Assembly (NCBI GenBank): GCA_021818675.1 | Contig: JAKATR010000080.1 | Location: 1 to 35,910, forward strand | Source: Thermoplasmata archaeon | GTDB taxonomy: Archaea > Thermoplasmatota > Thermoplasmata > Thermoplasmatales > Thermoplasmataceae | Length of the DNA: 35,910 nt | Direction of reading: 5' to 3' | Shown: in pieces, positions 1 through 8,045 of the stretch | Numbering within the stretch: the first letter of the stretch is position 1 | Layout of the letters: the number at the start of each line of letters is the position of its first letter | Made by a program: the position numbers and the translations under genes | Notes under the pieces: model-generated | Seen by the model: the letters and a program-made list of their open reading frames with translations, nothing else | What the model was told of the DNA's origin: nothing | Databases searched by the model: none

Positions 1-5
1 TTAAA

Positions 6-77
6 TGGACCGGTCGGGATTTGAACCCGAGGCCTCCTGCTTGCAAAGCAGGCGATCTACCGCTGATCTACCGGCCC
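6..77 (-). tRNA. tRNA-Ala (anticodon UGC)
   Basis: On the minus strand the sequence folds as a full cloverleaf. The acceptor stem GGGCCGG pairs with CCGGTCC (one G-T pair), the anticodon stem CCTGC/GCAGG encloses the loop TTTGCAA with anticodon TGC, and the T arm is TCGGG-TTCAAAT-CCCGA. The discriminator base is A and CCA is not encoded. The 5' 21 bases overlap the end of the upstream transporter gene on the same strand, whose stop codon lies in the D arm. Confidence 0.97.
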
Positions 78-1652
78 TTCAGGTAAAAGTTCTTCTTCTT
101 TATTTATCTTTTCACTCTTTCCCGTTTGGTTTGATAACCATTTTTTTCTGAAACCCATGATTCCAGCGGAGGGTGGAAGTGAAGTAACCTCAAGGGATAA
201 TCCTCTGGTTTCCCTGATGGTGAATGCCGTTATAACTGCTCCTATAACTGATATAAATGAAAGAAGATAGAATTCTCCAGAATCTCCTAAAACCTGACCA
301 AGTATGAGGAATAGGAAAGTGAATATTCCTGCTCCCAGCTTAGCTATGGAAGAAGCAATACCATGAGCAGTGGATCTTATATTTGTTGGAAATAACTCTG
401 TTGGGAGTATGAAAGTAGTAGTGTTAGGCCCAATATTACCAAACATATATGATAAACCGAATATCACAATGAATATTGATGGCTGAACAGTTAGATACGT
501 GTAAAAATACCCGGTAATAAAATAAGATAGAGCCATAATCAGAAAACCTATCCATTGAAGCGTTTTCCTGCCAACACCGTCGACCAGTGCAACTGCTATG
601 AAATATCCCGGTACCGCAAAAAGACCTGCCAGAATAGAATCTCCCACGGCAATATTGAAGACTGCGGTATGAATAGCTCCTTTGGTAGAATACCCTATAT
701 TTTCCAGAATGAAACTGTTATTTAATGTGGTTCCATAGAAAGCCATATCAAAGATGAACCAGGTGATGGAGGTTCCAATAACGAATATGATATATTTGTT
801 CAGGCTGCTCGCGTAATTAGTATTATTAACCTTTCCATTGTGCGCCGCTTTCTTTGTTTTTGCCAGTTCTGCACCTGAGGGGGTTTCCTTTGCTCCAAGA
901 ATCTTCTGAGTAGCTGACGAAGCTCCATATTGATCATGTTCAACCTGAAGCGCATAACGTGGAGTTTCCAGCATCTGCCTTCTGAGTTTCACAACATAAA
1001 GTGCGGGAATAATACCTATGGCAAGCATTATTCTCCAGGAATATTGCAATGGAAAGAAGGTAATGCTAAGCAATCCCACAAGTGCACCTGCAAGGAGGCC
1101 CAGTCCCTGCATTGAAAATACCAAAGCAACAAGTTTCCCTCTGTGCTTTGCACTTGAATATTCACTCATGATCGTGGAACTTATGGGATAGTCTCCGCCA
1201 ACACCTATCCCCATAAGAAATCTGGATGCAATAAGAACATAATAGTTCATTGAAACCGCTGATAATGCTGTGAATGCAATCATAATTCCCAGCTCCAGAC
1301 CGTATACTGCTCTTCTGCCAAGACGATCTGAAATATTACCAAGAACGGCTGCGCCCACAAAAGCTCCAAAAAGTGCAGCCGAAGTTATGGCACCCTCCAC
1401 AAGCTTCTCTTCTTTTACCTCATAGCCTAGGAAAGATACATGATTTGTAAGCGACCCAATATTGAATCCCAGGGGAGATGCAAGTATTGGCATAGCCACC
1501 TCCAATATAAATAGAAGATAAGCGTCAGTGAAAAATCCCATACCAGCAACAAGCATCATTTTCAGATGACGCCGATTTAAGCCAGATTCATCAAGGCTTT
1601 TCAGAATACTATCATCACTACTGGCTTTCAACACTTGGGAAAATGCTGGCAT
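57..1652 (-). CDS. MFS transporter, phosphate:H+ symporter (PHS)-like
   Basis: A 531-residue 12-TM major facilitator, probably importing phosphate or another anion with protons across the cytoplasmic membrane. Family hallmarks are the first-helix block GMGFFTDAYLLFILE (about residues 37-51), the helix-4 motif GIGVGGDYPISS (about 148-159), the A-loop DRLGRR (about 108-113) and WFIFDMAFYGTTLNN in helix 7. GGDYP and FDMAFYG are typical of the Pho84/PHS group. The family usually has DAYDLF in helix 1; the second Asp is Leu here, so substrate or coupling may differ. A hydrophilic loop of about 50 residues lies between the two halves. A TATA-like tract about 30 bases upstream of the ATG suggests a short leader. 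The last seven codons overlap tRNA-Ala. Substrate is inferred from family resemblance. Confidence 0.88.
   Translation of the reverse strand: MPAFSQVLKASSDDSILKSLDESGLNRRHLKMMLVAGMGFFTDAYLLFILEVAMPILASPLGFNIGSLTNHVSFLGYEVKEEKLVEGAITSAALFGAFVGAAVLGNISDRLGRRAVYGLELGIMIAFTALSAVSMNYYVLIASRFLMGIGVGGDYPISSTIMSEYSSAKHRGKLVALVFSMQGLGLLAGALVGLLSITFFPLQYSWRIMLAIGIIPALYVVKLRRQMLETPRYALQVEHDQYGASSATQKILGAKETPSGAELAKTKKAAHNGKVNNTNYASSLNKYIIFVIGTSITWFIFDMAFYGTTLNNSFILENIGYSTKGAIHTAVFNIAVGDSILAGLFAVPGYFIAVALVDGVGRKTLQWIGFLIMALSYFITGYFYTYLTVQPSIFIVIFGLSYMFGNIGPNTTTFILPTELFPTNIRSTAHGIASSIAKLGAGIFTFLFLILGQVLGDSGEFYLLSFISVIGAVITAFTIRETRGLSLEVTSLPPSAGIMGFRKKWLSNQTGKSEKINKEEELLPEGPVDQR
98..110 (-). promoter_or_regulatory. 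TATA box of tRNA-Ala inside the transporter coding end
   Basis: The minus-strand motif AAGATAAATAAAG is centred about 26 bases upstream of the tRNA 5' end, which is the normal archaeal TATA distance. It lies wholly within the last codons of the MFS gene and there encodes part of the charged Lys/Glu-rich tail. Inferred from spacing and composition only. Confidence 0.55.
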
Positions 1653-1674
1653 AAAATAACAACATTTCCTATGT

Positions 1675-1692
1675 AGTATATATACTATATAT
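1675..1692 (-). promoter_or_regulatory. TATA-rich promoter of the MFS gene
   Basis: An alternating TATATATA tract lies about 25-40 bases upstream of the minus-strand ATG at 1652, the place expected for an archaeal TATA box of a short-leader transcript. More TATA-like sequence continues to about 1710, so the exact box cannot be fixed by eye. The rest of the 189-base divergent spacer to 1842 must also hold the promoter of the isoprenoid operon, for which AAATATTTG near 1804-1812 is the likeliest box. Confidence 0.5.
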
Positions 1693-1841
1693 ATGTATTT
1701 ACCATATATAATTATTCGTATATACCCCAGTCATTTCTTTTTAACAATATCAAATTTCATGTAAACACAATAATGAAAAAAGAAAATAAAATCAACACTA
1801 ACAAATATTTGTTTAGCCTGCATGTTATATTGGTATCGTAG

Positions 1842-2570
1842 ATGATCGCAATAAAGCTTGGAGGAAGTTTCATAACAGATAAATCCAATTACAGAACTTT
1901 CAGGAAGAATGAAACGGAACGGGCATTAAGAGGAATAATAAAATTTGACGAACCATTTGTTCTCGTCCATGGAGCCGGTTCGTTTGGACACATATTATGC
2001 AAGCAGAGTGGTTTTCCCGGAAAATATAACGGGAAAGAATCTCAACTCTCCAGAGTTAAGCATGATACAAGCTCTCTAAATAGCATGATAACAGAAATCC
2101 TGCTTGATCTGGGTATGGCTCCCATGAGCTTTTCACCTTTTTATCTCAGGCGGCAGGATACCTTTGATTACTCATCTGTTCTTAGATCTGTAGAAGCGGG
2201 TTTCCTTCCTGTGCTATATGGCGATATTTATATTGACGGGAATGATGTTAAGATATATTCCGGTGACAGCATAATGTTTGATATTTGTAACCTGTTGAAT
2301 CCTACGGATGCGATTTTCATGGGTGATGTTGACGGGATATTCGAAAGGGACCCAAAGATATATCCTGAAAGCAAACTTCTGAGAACCGTGAAAGCAAAAC
2401 AGGATTTTAACACTATATTGAATGATGTAACCGGCGGCATGGGTGGAAAGTACATAGCCATGAAGAAGATCGCCTCACTGGGAATAAGAACCTCCATGAT
2501 CAACGGATTACATCCGGAAAGACTTAGCGATCTGCATAACGATAACTTTTATGGTTCGGTGATTGAATGA
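1842..2570 (+). CDS. isopentenyl phosphate kinase (IPK)
   Basis: A 242-residue cytosolic kinase of the amino-acid-kinase fold that phosphorylates isopentenyl phosphate to isopentenyl diphosphate, the last ATP-dependent step of the archaeal mevalonate pathways. The N-terminal MIAIKLGGSFITDK carries the glycine loop and catalytic Lys. VHGAGSFGH (about residues 42-50) contains the His that distinguishes IPK within the fold. MGDVDGIFERDPKI and TGGMGGKYIAMK form the nucleotide-binding half. Length is normal. The stop overlaps the start of the IPP isomerase gene (ATGA), so the two are translationally coupled. In characterised Thermoplasma, mevalonate is processed through 3-phospho intermediates to isopentenyl phosphate, and IPK then gives IPP; that route is known for the group, not shown by this window. 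Confidence 0.93.
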   Translation: MIAIKLGGSFITDKSNYRTFRKNETERALRGIIKFDEPFVLVHGAGSFGHILCKQSGFPGKYNGKESQLSRVKHDTSSLNSMITEILLDLGMAPMSFSPFYLRRQDTFDYSSVLRSVEAGFLPVLYGDIYIDGNDVKIYSGDSIMFDICNLLNPTDAIFMGDVDGIFERDPKIYPESKLLRTVKAKQDFNTILNDVTGGMGGKYIAMKKIASLGIRTSMINGLHPERLSDLHNDNFYGSVIE

Positions 2571-3613
2571 TTGAAAACAGGAAAGAAGAGCACATCAGGA
2601 TAGCAGAGCAGAAAGAGGTTACATCTTCGCATAATTATTGGGATGACATAACCCTCGTACACCGGGCAATACCTGAGGTAGATTTCGACGAGATCAAAAC
2701 TTCAGTGACATTTCTCAACAGGAAATTGAATTACCCGATGATTATTTCTTCAATGACCGGCGGAACTGAACTTGCTAAAAAAATTAACAGAAATCTTGCA
2801 GCAGCTGCCGAGAAATTTGGAATCGGAATGGGACTGGGGAGCATGAGGGCAGCAGTGGAGAAGAAAGAACTGGAAGATACGTTTTCGGTCATAAATGATT
2901 TTAAAGTTCCAATGAAGATTGCAAATATTGGGGCTCCGCAATTGCTGAAGCAGGGAAAACCTGCTTTCACCAACAAGCAGATAGATGAGGTTTTCAATCT
3001 CATCAATGCAGATTTCCTTGCAATACATTTCAATTTCCTTCAGGAGATGGTGCAGCCTGAAGGTGACCGGAACTCAAAGGGTATTCTTAAGAGACTGAGT
3101 GAAGTTGCTTCCAGTTATCCGGTCATTGCAAAGGAGACGGGAAACGGATTCTCACACAAAGATGCGTTGAATCTCATAGATGCAGGGGTTAAAGCCATAG
3201 ACGTTGGTGGTCTCGGAGGAACATCATTCGCTGCAATTGAATATTATCGGGCAGAAAAGGTAAATGACAGAGAAAAAATGCGGTCGGGGCTTACATTCTG
3301 GGATTGGGGTATCCCTTCACCCGCTTCAATAATGGAATGCAGGGGAAAAGTTCCGGTTATAGGCAGTGGAGGTCTCAGGAACGGGCTTGACCTTGCCAGG
3401 GCATTGAGTCTGGGTGCCAAACTTGGGGGCTTCGCACGTTCATTTCTTTCTGGAGCGGATAAGGGAATGGAAGAACTGGAATCAAATATAAACATGACAA
3501 TTCGGGAATTGAAAGTTGCCATGCTTCTCACAGGTTCGAAAAAGCCTGCAGATCTAACAAAAGCAAGATCGATGATAACGGGAAAACTGAAGGATTGGAT
3601 AAATAATGACTGA
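2567..3613 (+). CDS. fni: type 2 isopentenyl-diphosphate delta-isomerase (FMN-dependent)
   Basis: A 348-residue flavoprotein interconverting IPP and DMAPP, the starter for archaeal ether lipids. Family signatures are the opening HIRIAEQKEVTSS, the block MIISSMTGGTELAKKINRNL, GMGLGSMRAAVE, the Gln/Glu-rich HFNFLQEMVQPEGDR that positions Mg and substrate, VIAKETGNGFS, the flavin phosphate loop DVGGLGGTSFAAIE, and VIGSGGLRNGLDLARAL. The length matches idi-2 proteins and the start overlaps the IPK stop by four bases. Its last eight bases overlap the following ZPR1 gene. It acts with the preceding IPK to balance the C5 precursor pool. Confidence 0.95.
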   Translation: MIENRKEEHIRIAEQKEVTSSHNYWDDITLVHRAIPEVDFDEIKTSVTFLNRKLNYPMIISSMTGGTELAKKINRNLAAAAEKFGIGMGLGSMRAAVEKKELEDTFSVINDFKVPMKIANIGAPQLLKQGKPAFTNKQIDEVFNLINADFLAIHFNFLQEMVQPEGDRNSKGILKRLSEVASSYPVIAKETGNGFSHKDALNLIDAGVKAIDVGGLGGTSFAAIEYYRAEKVNDREKMRSGLTFWDWGIPSPASIMECRGKVPVIGSGGLRNGLDLARALSLGAKLGGFARSFLSGADKGMEELESNINMTIRELKVAMLLTGSKKPADLTKARSMITGKLKDWINND

Positions 3614-4169
3614 TGAGGAAAATAAACCAGAGAGAAATATTCCGGTTGAAAGGGAAACCAGTATTGAATGTCCAGTTTGTTCAAGCAAACTCTATCTTGT
3701 TTATTACACAACAGAAATCTCATTTGAGAGGGAAATATATATCCAGAGCTATGTATGTCATAACTGCCTTTATAAGGAAAGTGAAATTTTCCAGTTGAAT
3801 ACAGGTGAACCCATAAGAGTCACGATGAATGTACAATCCCCTGAGGACCTTGGTATACTTCTCTATAGATCACCATCAACCACGGTCTTGATTCCAGAAA
3901 TAGCAGCTGAAATATATCCTGGAGAGAATTCAGAAGGAGGAATAATTTCAATTGAAGGGCTTCTGGATAGTATCATGGAAAGGTTTAATACCATGATTCA
4001 GGATTTTGAGGGGGATCAAGAAGAACTTAAGAAAATATTCAACTTCTTTGACGCCATAGAAAAGAAAGAAGAGGAAACATTCACACTTATCCTCGAAGAT
4101 AAATCAGGGAAATGCAGGATTAACAGTCCAAAGGCACTGATTGATCGGCTGGACACCCTGCAATCATGA
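3606..4169 (+). CDS. ZPR1-type zinc-finger protein
   Basis: A 187-residue protein with a single ZPR1 unit: a C4 zinc finger built from CPVC (about residue 19) and CHNC (about residue 49), followed by the beta-rich A/B segment (IRVTMNVQSPEDLGILLYRS) and an alpha-helical tail containing SIEGLLDSIMERF. Eukaryotic ZPR1 binds and helps fold elongation factor eEF1A and carries two such units; archaeal members have one and a translation-factor role is plausible but unproven. The start lies inside the end of the isomerase gene, so it is the third gene of the isoprenoid operon. It ends eight bases before the convergent next gene. Confidence 0.85.
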   Translation: MTDEENKPERNIPVERETSIECPVCSSKLYLVYYTTEISFEREIYIQSYVCHNCLYKESEIFQLNTGEPIRVTMNVQSPEDLGILLYRSPSTTVLIPEIAAEIYPGENSEGGIISIEGLLDSIMERFNTMIQDFEGDQEELKKIFNFFDAIEKKEEETFTLILEDKSGKCRINSPKALIDRLDTLQS

Positions 4170-4177
4170 AAAATTGA

Positions 4178-5104
4178 TTAATCGACCTGGTAACCAAGGA
4201 ATTCTCCCAGCGGACCAGCCTTCCTGACCTCAATGTTTGCATCACCCAAGATTTTCAGATCCGCCATAACATTTTTAAGGTAATTGTTGTAAAATGATGT
4301 CATCACTATTGAATCAAAATACATGACGCCAACCTCATTTTTCTGGCACTCCATTATGACAGGTTCCAGATAATCTATTTTATTAAACATCTCATCTCCA
4401 TGAGTATTCAATTGAGCAAGGTTGTGCTTTTCTGATACAACATTCAAACCTTCTATTTTGGGAATTTTATCTTCAAATTTATAAAATGCATCTGTTACGC
4501 TATGTGGAGTATTATACCTGATCTTTCGAATCCACTTATACTTCATTATTCCTCCAATCTTACCTGGATCATATTCCAGCTTCATGCTGGAGTAGCTCAG
4601 ACCAGGAACTTTTTTCATAATGTCGAGTGTTCTGGAAATCCCACGGTTTTCTCCAAGGTACGCTATACTGAATCCAGGCAATAGCTCCTTCAGTTCCATT
4701 ATAAGCTCGGAAAATCTTTCCAGATCCTTCCTGGAGAAATTGAAAATAACGTGATGCACTCCGTCTTCCAGATATTTATAATTCAACACTAACGAAGGTA
4801 TGGCAAGGAGTTTTTCGTAGTTTTGAATGGATGGCATTCCAGCCTGCTCGTTTACAATATAAGATAAATCACCAAATGATCTGCACTGGAATTCCCTTTT
4901 GAATATCTCAAGATTTCTCGCGGATTTTACCTCTTTCTTATCGATAAAATAACTTATGGAGACGCCATTTTTATCAATATATAAAAACGAAGGCACGTGA
5001 TCCACTAGATCAGACAAACTCCTGAAAACTTTTAATTCGCTTACAATTGTCGCCTCACATTCCATATCAGGAATCCCATCCATTTCCTTGACGAGCACAC
5101 TCAT
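4178..5104 (-). CDS. conserved-looking protein of unknown function
   Basis: A 308-residue, soluble, charged protein with no membrane segment, signal peptide, zinc motif or nucleotide-binding loop that I can see. It reads as alternating beta/alpha segments; the middle third (about residues 105-200, from LLAIPSLVLNYKYL to KWIRKIRYN) and the last third (about 240-308) could be two similar alpha/beta lobes, and the C-terminus ends in GPLGEFLGYQVD. Composition and codon use are like the neighbours, so it is likely a real chromosomal gene. It stands alone, convergent with the ZPR1 gene and divergent from the epimerase. A TATA-like GATATATAAAG at about 5147-5157 and a nearer TTTTAAT tract lie upstream. 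A ligand-sensing or regulatory role is possible but not supported by a motif. Confidence 0.75.
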   Translation of the reverse strand: MSVLVKEMDGIPDMECEATIVSELKVFRSLSDLVDHVPSFLYIDKNGVSISYFIDKKEVKSARNLEIFKREFQCRSFGDLSYIVNEQAGMPSIQNYEKLLAIPSLVLNYKYLEDGVHHVIFNFSRKDLERFSELIMELKELLPGFSIAYLGENRGISRTLDIMKKVPGLSYSSMKLEYDPGKIGGIMKYKWIRKIRYNTPHSVTDAFYKFEDKIPKIEGLNVVSEKHNLAQLNTHGDEMFNKIDYLEPVIMECQKNEVGVMYFDSIVMTSFYNNYLKNVMADLKILGDANIEVRKAGPLGEFLGYQVD

Positions 5105-5261
5105 GCATTTTCATTTAGATTAAAAGACTTTGTCCTACAATCAGGTCTTTATATATCTCACAATTTATTATGATAATGGTTTGAGTAATTCAACATTGAG
5201 CCAGAAATATGGTAAAACGACTTGATATGCAAAGTAAGATAGTAAAATATGGCACCATACA

Positions 5262-5271
5262 AAATTTAAAG
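5262..5271 (+). promoter_or_regulatory. TATA box of the epimerase gene
   Basis: AAATTTAAAG is centred 27 bases upstream of the ATG at 5293, and no Shine-Dalgarno sequence precedes that ATG. The pair is what a leaderless archaeal transcript looks like and supports the chosen start. Confidence 0.55.
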
Positions 5272-5292
5272 TAAGGTATCACATAACACGAT

Positions 5293-6252
5293 ATGGATAA
5301 GATCACAGGAAAAAAAATTCTCTTTACAGGCGGTTGCGGTTTTATAGGTTCAAATTTTGTCAGAAAGATATATGATGGAAACGAGATAACAATTATTGAC
5401 AACCTTTCCGGGGGAAAAGAAGAGTTTCTTTCTGATCTCATAAGGGCAGGAAAGATCAAACTTGTGAAGAAAGATCTTCGAAAAGCAGATGCTTTTCATG
5501 GTCTGGGTGAATTTGACATGGCAATTCACCTTGCCGCTGATTCAGACGTAAGGCAGGGTGCAGTGGACCATAAGTTCTCCCTTGACACAAATGTCATTGG
5601 AACTTTCAATCTCCTTGAATTCATGAAAGAGAAAGGCACGAAAGAAATGATATTTGCATCAACCTCCGCAGTCACCGGAGATACGGAAATCCTTCCTACA
5701 CCTGAAACGTTTGGTCCATGTCTTCCAATTTCATCCTATGGGGCATCCAAGCTTGCCTGCGAGGGATTTATATCTTCATATTCTCATTACCATGGAATTA
5801 AAGCCTCAATATTCAGGTTCGCAAATGTGGTTGGCAGAAACTCAACGCATGGAGTGATCTTTGATTTTATCAACAAACTGAAAAAGAACAGCAAAGAGCT
5901 TGAAATACTTGGGGATGGAACGCAGAGCAAATCATACATCCATGTAGACGATTGTGTAAATGCCATGATCCACATTTTCAATGAAACGAAAAAGACCGAC
6001 ATAGTAAACCTGGGAAATTCAGAAGTCACTTCTGTAAGGAAGATTGCAGAAACCGTAATTGAACAGATGGGTCTTAAAGGCATACCAATGAAGTTTACCG
6101 GCGGGCCTGAAGGAAGAGGATGGAAGGGAGATATAAAACACGCGTTTCTTTCCATAGACAAGATGACTTCAATGGGCTGGAAAAACCGCTATAGCAGTGA
6201 TGAGGCCGTAAAGAAGGCTGTTCAGGAATCATTGCAACAGATTATGAATTAA
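5293..6252 (+). CDS. NAD-dependent nucleotide-sugar epimerase/dehydratase
   Basis: A 319-residue extended short-chain dehydrogenase. The Rossmann start FTGGCGFIGSNFV (about residues 11-23) binds NAD, IIDNLSGG supplies the acidic residue at the end of strand beta-2, HLAADSDVR and the Ser/Thr block STSAVTGD precede the catalytic Tyr and Lys in SSYGASKLACE (about 149-159), and RFANVVG and YIHVDDC are usual for UDP-sugar epimerases. The family includes UDP-glucose 4-epimerases that supply sugars for glycolipids and protein glycosylation; the exact sugar cannot be read from the sequence. It is transcribed alone. The highly glycosylatable cupredoxin encoded next door gives such sugars an obvious but unproven use. 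Confidence 0.9.
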   Translation: MDKITGKKILFTGGCGFIGSNFVRKIYDGNEITIIDNLSGGKEEFLSDLIRAGKIKLVKKDLRKADAFHGLGEFDMAIHLAADSDVRQGAVDHKFSLDTNVIGTFNLLEFMKEKGTKEMIFASTSAVTGDTEILPTPETFGPCLPISSYGASKLACEGFISSYSHYHGIKASIFRFANVVGRNSTHGVIFDFINKLKKNSKELEILGDGTQSKSYIHVDDCVNAMIHIFNETKKTDIVNLGNSEVTSVRKIAETVIEQMGLKGIPMKFTGGPEGRGWKGDIKHAFLSIDKMTSMGWKNRYSSDEAVKKAVQESLQQIMN

Positions 6253-6278
6253 TTACCCTTACAATTAAGGTTAACTAC

Positions 6279-6290
6279 ATATATATTTTT
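6279..6290 (+). promoter_or_regulatory. TATA box of the cupredoxin gene
   Basis: ATATATATTTTT lies about 30 bases before the ATG at 6314, implying a very short leader. The spacing and AT content fit an archaeal core promoter. Confidence 0.55.
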
Positions 6291-6313
6291 TTGAGATTAT
6301 TAATTGTGATAAA

Positions 6314-6958
6314 ATGAAAGTTTCAGACCAGATGTTTATGACAATTATAGTAGCAACATTCATTGTATTCGGTGCAGGAATGTATGTAGTAGGAAACGCA
6401 GGGCATGGTTCGGCTGCATCCAGTACATCAACTTCAAGCTATAACTTAACGCTTGTGATTACGCACAAGAACTATTATAACTCAAGCATAACAGCACAGC
6501 CAAGATTCTATGTCCTTGAGGGAAACCAGCTTGTAAGTTCTGCCAATATTTATGTACCTTCATATGCAACAATCCATCTTACCATAATTGATTATGATAA
6601 TGGAAATGCAACGGCACCGTCCCAATATCTTAATGTGCTGGGTACTCAGAACAACTCGGAATTCATAGTTAATCAGACAAACGCACACGTTACAAACCAG
6701 AGCAGCACTGTCGGCTCATATACCCATCAGGTATCAGCAGCATCCATTGCACACACATTTACACTCTTCAACAAGAACAATCAGGAAATACTCAACGTGC
6801 CAAGCCCATATGAATCAACCACTTACACAACTTTCACCACACAGGGAGCAGGATATTTCACATGGCAGTGTGAGGTAGACTGCGGTTCAGGTGCAAGTGG
6901 ATGGGGAGGAGCAATGGTAACTCCCGGGTGGATGACAGGTTCATTCATCGTCCAATAA
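6314..6958 (+). CDS. membrane-anchored cupredoxin-like protein, CuA-like C-x3-C site
   Basis: A 214-residue protein with one N-terminal membrane segment (about residues 7-27) that should leave the rest outside the cell. A Ser/Thr-rich linker follows, then a beta-rich domain with six N-glycosylation sequons (Asn44, 56, 98, 113, 120, 128). The C-terminal third has the cupredoxin layout: His147 in AHTFTLF, then GYFTWQCEVDCGSG with Cys186 and Cys190, Met201 and Met207, and a final beta strand GSFIV. C-x3-C is the spacing of the binuclear CuA centre of cytochrome oxidase subunit II, but the His expected four residues after the second Cys is Ala194. It may be a blue-copper (sulfocyanin-like) electron carrier or a degenerate CuA domain for respiration at acid pH. 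A copper role is inferred. Confidence 0.72.
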   Translation: MKVSDQMFMTIIVATFIVFGAGMYVVGNAGHGSAASSTSTSSYNLTLVITHKNYYNSSITAQPRFYVLEGNQLVSSANIYVPSYATIHLTIIDYDNGNATAPSQYLNVLGTQNNSEFIVNQTNAHVTNQSSTVGSYTHQVSAASIAHTFTLFNKNNQEILNVPSPYESTTYTTFTTQGAGYFTWQCEVDCGSGASGWGGAMVTPGWMTGSFIVQ

Positions 6959-6969
6959 ACACCAATACC

Positions 6970-6980
6970 TTTTTTTTCTT
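6970..6980 (+). terminator. poly-T terminator after the cupredoxin gene
   Basis: A run of eight T followed by CTT begins 12 bases after the cupredoxin stop codon. Archaeal RNA polymerase terminates at such T runs without a hairpin. It separates the cupredoxin from the aminotransferase gene. Confidence 0.5.
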
Positions 6981-6996
6981 ATTGTAATATTCTTAA

Positions 6997-8037
6997 ATGA
7001 CATTTGAATACAAAGAACCCGATATTACCCAAAATATCTTTAACTGGATTATTTCAAATTCAAAAAAATGCAGGATAAATCTGGCACTGAGCGGAATGGG
7101 ACCTTATGATCCCATGGATTTTGGCATTGAAACAAACTTTGACAAATTCATGGAGGACGGAAGGTCAGCTGAGTTGAAGCTCAGGGAAACGATTTCCAAT
7201 CTTTATGGTGTAAAGAAAAATGAAATTGTTTTTACTACGGGCGGCTCAGAGGCAATATTTCTTGCAGCGCTTTATTTTAGAGGTCCATCAGGAAGGGCAC
7301 TGATACCAGTTCCTGAATATGAGCCGATGTTCCGTGCCCCGTATTCAATAGGAACAAAGACACTTCTGGTCAACGAAGAAGAGTTCCAGAAGGAATTCAA
7401 CAGATCAACAGATTATGTTCTCATATCAAACCCGAACAACCCAACTGGTAATTCAGCCATGAGCGACGGAATTAGAATGGTAATGGAGGAAAGGCCTGAA
7501 AAACTCTTTGTAGATGAGGCATTCAGGGATTTTTCCTTCAGCAAGGAAGTGTATACCATGTTCAGCGATCATCCGGATATCATCACATCGGTTACGGCCA
7601 CCAAATTTTATGGTGCAGGTTACCTGAGGCTGGGCTGGATCATGGCCAGAAAGGAGGTTGCAAGCAGAATACAGGAGCTGAAAATGATCACCTCAGGATC
7701 ACTGCCAACGCACTCGCTCTGGTTAGGTAACCAGATCCTGCAAAAAAGAGACCTTTTCATAGACAGGATGAGGGGACGAATCGAAAGGAATCGTGAGCAG
7801 ATAAGATCATTTGCAAAGAAGTATGGTATAAAAGCCACTGATCCTGGAAATGCCTCGTTTTGTTTTATATATACGGACAAGGATGGTTACAAACTCTCCT
7901 CGGAGATCATGGAGAAGGAAAAGATTCTTCTAACTCCTGGGGTATATTTTGGCCTGAAAAACGGTTTCAGATTGTGCATAACCGGAATCGAAGAAGAATT
8001 AAAGTCGGCACTGGAAGACATTGCAAAATACCTTTAG
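6997..8037 (+). CDS. PLP-dependent class I/II aminotransferase
   Basis: A 346-residue fold-type I aminotransferase using pyridoxal phosphate. TTGGSEAIFLAAL (about residues 80-92) binds the cofactor phosphate, SNPNNPTGN (about 144-152) holds the conserved Asn, FVDEAFRDF supplies the ring-nitrogen Asp, and TATKFYGAGYLRLGW (about 190-204) contains the Schiff-base Lys and the following phosphate-contacting Arg. The length and the short N-terminus resemble histidinol-phosphate and aromatic aminotransferases; the substrate cannot be assigned. An unknown gene starts eight bases after its stop behind a GGTG ribosome site, so the two probably share an mRNA. Confidence 0.88.
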   Translation: MTFEYKEPDITQNIFNWIISNSKKCRINLALSGMGPYDPMDFGIETNFDKFMEDGRSAELKLRETISNLYGVKKNEIVFTTGGSEAIFLAALYFRGPSGRALIPVPEYEPMFRAPYSIGTKTLLVNEEEFQKEFNRSTDYVLISNPNNPTGNSAMSDGIRMVMEERPEKLFVDEAFRDFSFSKEVYTMFSDHPDIITSVTATKFYGAGYLRLGWIMARKEVASRIQELKMITSGSLPTHSLWLGNQILQKRDLFIDRMRGRIERNREQIRSFAKKYGIKATDPGNASFCFIYTDKDGYKLSSEIMEKEKILLTPGVYFGLKNGFRLCITGIEEELKSALEDIAKYL

Positions 8038-8045
8038 GTGCATAT

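Noticed and set aside
930-1115. Plus-strand 61-codon frame inside the first MFS gene
   Set aside because: Antisense to a well-supported transporter, with no ribosome site and no protein-like pattern.
3244-3723. Minus-strand 159-codon frame over the IDI-2/ZPR1 junction
   Set aside because: Antisense to two overlapping conserved genes; composition is the shadow of their codons.
7860-8045. Upstream extension of the 210-residue unknown gene
   Set aside because: It would run through the end of the aminotransferase in another frame; ATG 8046 with AGGTG in front explains the gene fully.
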